Shown here: piece after piece, positions 41,606-42,324 of the stretch | Layout of the letters: every line of letters begins with the position of its first letter | How positions within the stretch are numbered: position 1 is the stretch's first letter | From: Mesorhizobium xinjiangense | GTDB lineage: Bacteria; Pseudomonadota; Alphaproteobacteria; Rhizobiales; Rhizobiaceae | Direction of reading: 5' to 3' | Assembly (NCBI RefSeq): GCF_009749525.1 | Contig: NZ_WOAC01000033.1 | Location: 1-42,324, forward strand | Length of the DNA stretch: 42,324 nt | Translations under genes and position numbers: made by a program | Notes under the pieces: generated by a model | What the model was told of the DNA's origin: nothing | Databases searched by the model: none | The model's input: only the letters and a program-made list of their open reading frames with translations

Positions 41606-41858
41606 TGGCCTCAACGCTCACACCCCTGAACGTGTCTGTGAAGGCGCGAAAGGCATATGTGGCATCAAGGTTGTCGTAGACTGCGGACGACGTTTCAGCG
41701 CTCGGCGTCTCATTCGAGAATTCGAGCGTGCCGATCCGGGTCTCGACACTTTCGGGCGAGGAGATCGATTGTATCGCCTTCTCCGAGACCTGGGCCGAAG
41801 CGGCGGGCGCAAGAATAAGGGACAGCGCGGTGGCAAGCGCAAGGGATCGTGTCTGCAT
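41606..41858 (-). pseudogene. 5' fragment of an exported DUF1254-family protein
   Basis: ATG 41858 begins a signal peptide (MQTRSLALATALSLILAPAA, cut after ASA), then SEKAIQSISSPESVETRIG, LEFSNETPSAETSSAVYDNL and FTDTFRGVSVEAIR. This is the usual opening of DUF1254 proteins, which are normally about 450 residues or more. After AIR near 41602-41606 the gene runs directly into the hydantoinase B fragment, so roughly 85% of it has been deleted. Confidence 0.75.
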
Positions 41859-41989
41859 ATCAAGCCCCTTCGTTTGGCAAGGGGGCAATACCCGCCGCGC
41901 ACTCTGCAGCACATCTGCAACATGATGGCGCACAAAACGAACCGCCGTCCGGCGTTGCCTTCGATCACCGGACGACGGTTCCGCCTTGC

Positions 41990-42035
41990 TGGAGCATGTC
42001 CCCCTCAAACGGAATCGCTTGAGCGAACGCGCGCT
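41990..42035. repeat. Copy of the dispersed palindromic repeat
   Basis: CATGTCCC, then CTCAAACG/CGCTTGAG (42004-42023) with a GAAT loop, followed by GCGAACGCGCGCT. It shares this order and most bases with the first hairpin of the repeat at 12880-12993. Confidence 0.7.
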
Positions 42036-42076
42036 GGAGGGCGATGCAAGGGCATGCGCCGCACGGCAATCCCACC

Positions 42077-42154
42077 CTAGTGTGGTGGTTTTGAAGTTCG
42101 TTGCATTCTCGATATCAGGAGCCGGGACGAACTTCAAAACCAAAACCACACTAG
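42077..42154. repeat. Long inverted repeat, MITE-like
   Basis: The left arm (42077-42101, starting CTAGTGTGG, ending AAGTTCGT) and the right arm (42127-42154, ending CCACACTAG) are complementary except for 3 extra bases in the right arm. A 25-base spacer containing GATATC lies between. The sharp ends and near-perfect arms suggest a small palindromic mobile element. No coding capacity. Confidence 0.65.
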
Positions 42155-42170
42155 ATTCATAAACTTGCTG

Positions 42171-42239
42171 GTGTCCTCGCGATTCTGCAATTCGACTGGA
42201 GCTTGATATCAAATGAAACGAATTTCAGAATCGGGACAC
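42171..42239. repeat. Second inverted repeat beside the MITE-like element
   Basis: Arms at 42171-42194 (GTGTCCTCG.. ATTCTG) and 42219-42239 (..CAGAATCGGGACAC) pair with one 3-base bulge and one mismatch. Together with 42077-42154 it may be one composite element. Confidence 0.55.
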
Positions 42240-42294
42240 TAGGAGCCTGTCCAGATAGCTCCGGCATAGGGCTGTTGGCTGAACGATAGTGGGT

Positions 42295-42324
42295 TCATGC
42301 CGCTTGGGCGAGCTTGGTGAGGTT
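42295..42324 (-). mobile_element. Possible transposase 3' end at the window edge
   Basis: Read leftwards the last bases encode NLTKLAQAA and a stop (42295-42297), a typical C-terminus of IS5/IS1182-type transposases. The flank beyond the stop (GAGCCTGTCCAGATAGCTC) could contain an IS end. Only 9 codons are visible, so the call is weak. Confidence 0.3.

Noticed and set aside
1-42324. tRNA genes, rRNA genes, CRISPR arrays or phage genes
   Set aside because: No cloverleaf, spacer-repeat array or phage structural gene could be recognised by reading; a tool search would be more sensitive for tRNAs.

Overview
The window looks like an accessory, largely catabolic stretch of an alphaproteobacterial (Rhizobiales, Mesorhizobium-like) genome. 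The reasons are high G+C, GGAGG-type ribosome sites, many tightly overlapping (ATGA) operons of sugar-type ABC transporters and oxidoreductases, rhizobial-style intergenic palindromes (12880-12993, 28781-28882, 41990-42035) and GntR, LacI, TetR and ArsR regulators beside their targets. No rRNA, tRNA or CRISPR was seen. Genus-level placement is inference.

Layout. (1) 1-2951: a broken lipocalin-like gene, then exported proteins: two cyclophilin-like fold proteins flanking a Tat-exported alpha/beta hydrolase with a Cys nucleophile. (2) 3095-6540: a cobalamin riboswitch followed by a FecB/FecCD/FecE-type ABC importer, probably for a corrinoid or a related metal complex. (3) 6794-11848: a small conserved protein with a perfect 18-bp palindrome in front, a LacI regulator, and decaying genes (HpxZ/AtzH-like, a TPP enzyme lacking its N-terminal third, a dihydrofolate-reductase-like tail), plus an ArsR-SRPBCC pair. 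(4) 11997-18523: three sugar isomerase/epimerase-type TIM barrels, a Gfo/Idh/MocA dehydrogenase, an enolase-superfamily dehydratase and a FadR-type GntR regulator. (5) 18560-19362: an IS66 remnant and an NTF2-like gene behind what reads as a complete Ile/Thr/Val attenuator with leader peptide. (6) 19545-25242: a CUT1 sugar or polyol ABC operon with two ATPases and a small membrane protein. (7) 25598-30072: TetR, a split Tm-1-like pair (UPF0261 plus PEP-hydrolase-type TIM barrel), a cupin and an M24 peptidase. (8) 30299-39886: DJ-1/PfpI, a ribose-type ABC importer with its own GntR, and a divergent oxidation operon (Ldh-type dehydrogenase, Fe-alcohol dehydrogenase, aldehyde dehydrogenase, alpha/beta hydrolase). 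(9) 39938-42324: a deletion mosaic of gene fragments, dispersed palindromes and a possible IS end.

How it fits together. Five copies of TGGTNNNACCA lie only in front of the divergent isomerase genes (two), the CUT1 operon (two) and the M24 gene (one). This suggests one regulon, probably under the GntR protein at 17801-18523. It would link import of a sugar-like compound to oxidation, isomerisation/elimination and dehydration of it. The second module (30299-39886) looks like an independent unit that imports a small sugar or alcohol and oxidises it through an aldehyde to an acid.
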